DNA from: DAOUCV01 sp034432095
Lineage (GTDB): Bacteria; Chloroflexota; Dehalococcoidia; Dehalococcoidales; UBA2162
Direction of reading: 5' to 3'
Assembly: GCA_034432095.1 (NCBI GenBank)
Contig: DAOUCV010000026.1
Coordinates: 49,395-113,394 of the forward strand
Length of the DNA stretch: 64,000 nt
Shown here: positions 61,297 to 64,000 of the stretch, one piece after another
Position numbering within the stretch: the first letter of the stretch is position 1
How the letters are laid out: the number at the start of each line of letters is the position of its first letter
Translations under genes and position numbers: made by a program
The notes under the pieces: generated by a model
Databases searched by the model: none
What the model was told of the DNA's origin: nothing
What the model saw: only the letters and a program-made list of their open reading frames with translations

Positions 61297-61887
61297 TTAC
61301 TCTATGTCTGATAGCTGCCGCTTGTATTCATTTAAGTGGATAAGGTATTGTGAGTCCAGTTGAGTCTGGAGCTTTCGCCATTCCTGCTGGAACAGCGGCT
61401 GTTTTTCCACGTCTATTTTCACCCCTATCAATGTACCCAACTGCTGTTGCAATGCCTGTTGTATCTTGGCTTCCATTTCAGTCTTTAGTGACTGGTAAGC
61501 CTCTCGTCTCTGCTGCTCACCCTGCTCTATATAGTGGTTAAAGAGATACCTTATCTTGCTGTAGACGTTCTCCACGCTTACCTTATCACTCTTGAGGAGT
61601 TTTAAGCCCTCCATTGCTTTCCTATTATTTTTCTTGACTATGTCATTCTTTGGCAGGCTGATATTTCTGGTTAGTATCTCCGCTGCGCCTTCAATAACAT
61701 ACTTGCTCACCTTTTCCTCGTACTGGCTCAGCTCAGCTACCAGGTTAACGTTTTCCTTAAGATATCTGACGGCCAGTGCTTCTCCTTCCGGGACGTACTT
61801 CCACCTCAGGCGCTCCTCCTCGGTAGGCTCGCCCAGCTTTGCCACCTTTTCCATAGCTATTTCATGAGCAGTCTTGATGTCACCCAT
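61297..61887 (-). CDS. Uncharacterised helical protein
   Basis: A 196-residue, almost wholly alpha-helical protein with long Gln/Glu-rich stretches (residues about 125-150, KIQQALQQQLG) and probable coiled coil. There is no membrane helix, signal peptide or known motif. It begins MGDIKTAHEIAMEKVAKLGE, and a GTG five codons earlier is an alternative start. No clear Shine-Dalgarno is visible for either. It is first of three collinear genes ending at the thymidylate synthase-like gene, though a 115-nt gap separates it from the second. Confidence 0.65.
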   Translation of the reverse strand: MGDIKTAHEIAMEKVAKLGEPTEEERLRWKYVPEGEALAVRYLKENVNLVAELSQYEEKVSKYVIEGAAEILTRNISLPKNDIVKKNNRKAMEGLKLLKSDKVSVENVYSKIRYLFNHYIEQGEQQRREAYQSLKTEMEAKIQQALQQQLGTLIGVKIDVEKQPLFQQEWRKLQTQLDSQYLIHLNEYKRQLSDIE

Positions 61888-61970
61888 GGGTCTTCTAACC
61901 ACGCTCCGATGCTGAAGTTGCCGTACAATATCAATTATACTATATAGCTGGAGAAGCTCAAAGCGGGTCG

Positions 61971-62121
61971 TTTAGAAATCTCATCCCCCTTTTTGTCCCC
62001 TTCCTCTTGGCAAGGGGAAGGGGAATTAGTGTCTTGGGGGGCATATTAGCCCCTCTTCTAAAAATTCCCCCTCTCCTTTACCAAAGGAGAGGGGGTTTAG
62101 GGGGAGTGAGGTTACTCTATC
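61971..62121. repeat. Dispersed palindromic repeat, copy E
   Basis: It starts with a GAAATCTCATCCCCC-type end and finishes AGTGAGGTTACTCTATC. Inside are CCCCTTCCTCTTGGCAAGGGGAAGGGG, a GGGGGGC-ATATTA-GCCCCTCT module (about 62036-62056) and a CCCCCTCTCCTTTACCAAAGGAGAGGGGG palindrome. It fills much of the 240-nt gap between the ABC exporter and the unknown helical protein gene. Confidence 0.75.
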
Positions 62122-62129
62122 TCTAAAAT

Positions 62130-64000
62130 CTACTGGCTGACGGGTAGGGCGCCCGGCTGCTGCAGGCCCGGGGCACTGCTGAGGGTCTGGAACATCTGGT
62201 AATAGAGCCCTTGTTTAGCTATGAGTTCCTGATGGGAGCCTGTCTCGACGATTTTGCCATGGTCGAGAACGACAATGCGGTCAGCATTGGTCACGGTAGA
62301 AAGCCGATGAGCAATGATGAGGCAGGTGCGCCCCTGTGACAGGCGGCGAAGTGATTCCTGCATAATGCGCTCGGTGTTGGTATCTACATTGGAGGTGGCT
62401 TCATCCAGTATCAGAATAGCAGGATTAGCCACGATGGCACGGGCAAGGCAGACAAGCTGGCGCTGTCCGGCACTGAGGTTGCTACCCCTTTCCCCCACTG
62501 GCGTGTCGTAGCCATGCTCCAAGCGGGTAATGAAGTCATGGGCACCGGCTGCTTTAGCTGCCTCAACGACTTCTTCATGAGTGGCCTCCATGTTGCCATA
62601 CCGAATATTATCCTCTATGGTGCCGGAGAAAAGGTAGGGGTCCTGAGGCACAATACCTATCTGGCGTCTTAATGACTGCTGGGTGACTGAGGCTACATTG
62701 TAACCATCCACCAGCACCTCACCCTTGCTTACCTCATAAAAGCGGGCGATGAGACTCACCAGGCTGCTTTTACCAGCCCCGGTTCGCCCGGCTACAGCCA
62801 CTGTCTCTCCCGGGTTGACTGTCAGGTCTATATCGTGGAGTATCTCCTCACCGGGCTCATAGGCAAAGCTAACGTGCCGAAACTTGATCTCCCCTTTTAC
62901 CGGGGGCAGCTCAATGGCATCGGGACCATCCTTGATTTCAGGTTCGACATCAAGCAGTTCGAAGATGCGGGCTCCAGAAGCCATAGACCGCTGGAGCTCA
63001 GTATATAGCATCGTTAGTTCCATCACCGGGGCGAAGAAGCGCTGGATATAGAGCAAAAAGGCCAGCAGAACACCGGGGGTCATTGTTCCAGCTAAAACCT
63101 GAAAGCCACCGAAGATAAGAACTAGAACATAGGCACCATCGGTCAGTATCTGGGTGGTTGGCATCATGAACCCTTGCAGCCTGGCGGCTTCGATATTGGC
63201 ATCCAGGTGTGCCTTGTTGACCGCATCAAATTGTCGTATATTGACTGCCTCACGGGACAGGCTCTGGGTCACTCGGATCCCTGATATGCTTTCCTGAAGA
63301 TTGTCGTTAACCATAGCAATAGCCTGGCGCACCCTGATGAAGGCACGGCGTGCATACTTCTGCCATATGACAAGCACTATGAGCAGAGCTGGAACTACGG
63401 TTAACGTGAGGAGGGCTAACCGGGCGTTCATCGTAATCATGATAACGGCTATCACTACCAGAGTGACAGCGTCAGCGGCAAGGTTAATGATGTCCTGGGT
63501 GACCAGTGTCTGTAGCTGGTCTACATCATTTTGCACGCGGGACATGATTTTGCCCACTTTGTTCTGGTCAAAGAAACTTAACGACAGCTGATGGAGGTGG
63601 TCGAACAACTGGTTACGCATTCTCAACAGGATCTTCTGTCCTCCGTAGGCCAGTTGCATGGTTTCCAGATATTGACCACCCCACATCAACAATGACGCAC
63701 CAAGATAGGCTAAGGCGGCGATGGTGAGACCATTGAAGTTGCCTTTTACCATGTTGTTTACCGCTACCGCCACCAAATATGGCGTAGCCAGGTTAGTTAC
63801 AGTACGAATCGCCGTGCCGGTCGCCGCCAGCGCTAGATGCGATTTGACCCATGCCAGGTAAGGGGGTAGGCGCCCGATAACCCGTCTGTCGTAGACCTTA
63901 CCCAGTATCTCGTCCTCATCTCCAGCATCGAGGGCGCTGCGCAGGCGTTGTCCTCCGTGGAAGTGGACAGCACCCCCCATACCCCCACCAGGCCCGTGCC
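62130..64000 (-). CDS. ABC transporter permease/ATP-binding exporter (5' end at window edge)
   Basis: A half-size type I exporter. The N-terminal transmembrane domain has six helices (about residues 50-330). The ATPase domain has Walker A GRTGAGKSSL, Q loop VPQDPYLFSG, signature LSAGQRQ, Walker B ILILDEATS and H loop IIAHRLST. An ATG occurs at 63980, but the same frame stays open to the window edge and reads HGPGGGMGG. Glycine/histidine-rich N-termini are common in this subfamily, so the true start probably lies outside. Substrate unknown; multidrug or lipid export is typical. It often works as a heterodimer with a neighbour, possibly upstream. Confidence 0.9.
   Translation of the reverse strand, partial: HGPGGGMGGAVHFHGGQRLRSALDAGDEDEILGKVYDRRVIGRLPPYLAWVKSHLALAATGTAIRTVTNLATPYLVAVAVNNMVKGNFNGLTIAALAYLGASLLMWGGQYLETMQLAYGGQKILLRMRNQLFDHLHQLSLSFFDQNKVGKIMSRVQNDVDQLQTLVTQDIINLAADAVTLVVIAVIMITMNARLALLTLTVVPALLIVLVIWQKYARRAFIRVRQAIAMVNDNLQESISGIRVTQSLSREAVNIRQFDAVNKAHLDANIEAARLQGFMMPTTQILTDGAYVLVLIFGGFQVLAGTMTPGVLLAFLLYIQRFFAPVMELTMLYTELQRSMASGARIFELLDVEPEIKDGPDAIELPPVKGEIKFRHVSFAYEPGEEILHDIDLTVNPGETVAVAGRTGAGKSSLVSLIARFYEVSKGEVLVDGYNVASVTQQSLRRQIGIVPQDPYLFSGTIEDNIRYGNMEATHEEVVEAAKAAGAHDFITRLEHGYDTPVGERGSNLSAGQRQLVCLARAIVANPAILILDEATSNVDTNTERIMQESLRRLSQGRTCLIIAHRLSTVTNADRIVVLDHGKIVETGSHQELIAKQGLYYQMFQTLSSAPGLQQPGALPVSQ

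Noticed and set aside
25788..62121. CRISPR array made of the recurring palindromes
   Set aside because: Copies are single, kilobases apart, of different length and without regular spacers or cas genes.
1..64000. Prophage, integron, transposon or other large mobile element
   Set aside because: No integrase, transposase, phage structural or conjugation gene was found; the gene content is metabolic and housekeeping.

Overview
The window reads as chromosomal DNA of an anaerobic bacterium, most likely an uncultured member of the Chloroflexota (Dehalococcoidia-like). This is inferred from gene content, not from a marker phylogeny: a fused IspDF, a stand-alone EF-Tu-domain-like protein, MetF/MetV with a NuoG-type formate dehydrogenase, abundant acyl-CoA dehydrogenase, UroD-like and MDR dehydrogenase genes, and a 5S rRNA gene with no 16S or 23S beside it. 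Gene density is high, strands alternate in short operons, and I see no integrase, transposase, phage gene or CRISPR array.

Layout. 0-13 kb is catabolic: the 3' end of an EpmA-like ligase, two tandem zinc alcohol dehydrogenases, an orphan peptide-type solute-binding lipoprotein, a UroD-family protein, an acyl-CoA dehydrogenase, a GlcD/GlcF/GlcD-like oxidoreductase set and hypB. 13-22 kb holds a minus-strand operon for formate and one-carbon metabolism: fdhA, a truncated nuoE, a divergent nuoF, metV, a membrane histidine kinase and metF, followed by two stand-alone receivers. fdhA is interrupted by an in-frame UGA exactly where formate dehydrogenases carry selenocysteine. A six-base-pair hairpin with a GGUCU loop follows it, in the same register as I recall for the E. 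coli fdhF SECIS, so it is one selenoprotein gene and not two ORFs.

22-26 kb is the riboflavin operon ribD-ribE-ribBA-ribH with no visible FMN riboswitch. 26-32 kb looks like C2/C3 hydroxyacid metabolism (2-hydroxyacid dehydrogenase, Ldh_2-type dehydrogenase, glycerate 2-kinase, TPP enzyme) plus signal peptidase I. 32-44 kb is mixed housekeeping: sirtuin, lspA, a DksA-type protein, Fur with a ZIP transporter, pyrD, a sulfatase-fold enzyme, tRNA-Ala(CGC), ispDF-cysS and a PspC/LiaF-like membrane pair. A deletion scar of an ABC transporter operon lies just after pyrD.

44-64 kb has a tight operon of a 40-residue zinc protein, a UbiA prenyltransferase and a B12-binding radical SAM enzyme, then an MFS transporter, secG-gatB, queF and radA. 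Next comes a sodium-pump decarboxylase set (biotin carrier, gamma-like and beta subunits) with a calcium-type P-ATPase between its genes. The window ends with clpC, the lone 5S rRNA, a thymidylate synthase-like gene with two unknown neighbours, and an ABC exporter cut by the window edge.

Across the window, seven intergenic spaces carry members of a palindromic repeat family with shared ends (TTTATCAACC or TTTAGTAACC) and shared hairpin modules. Two copies keep a 12-bp hairpin through a compensatory base-pair change. Three loci (nuoE, a DUF169 gene, the ABC scar) show internal deletions. The two best candidates for follow-up are the selenoprotein formate/methyl-branch operon with its built-in sensor kinase, and the repeat family.
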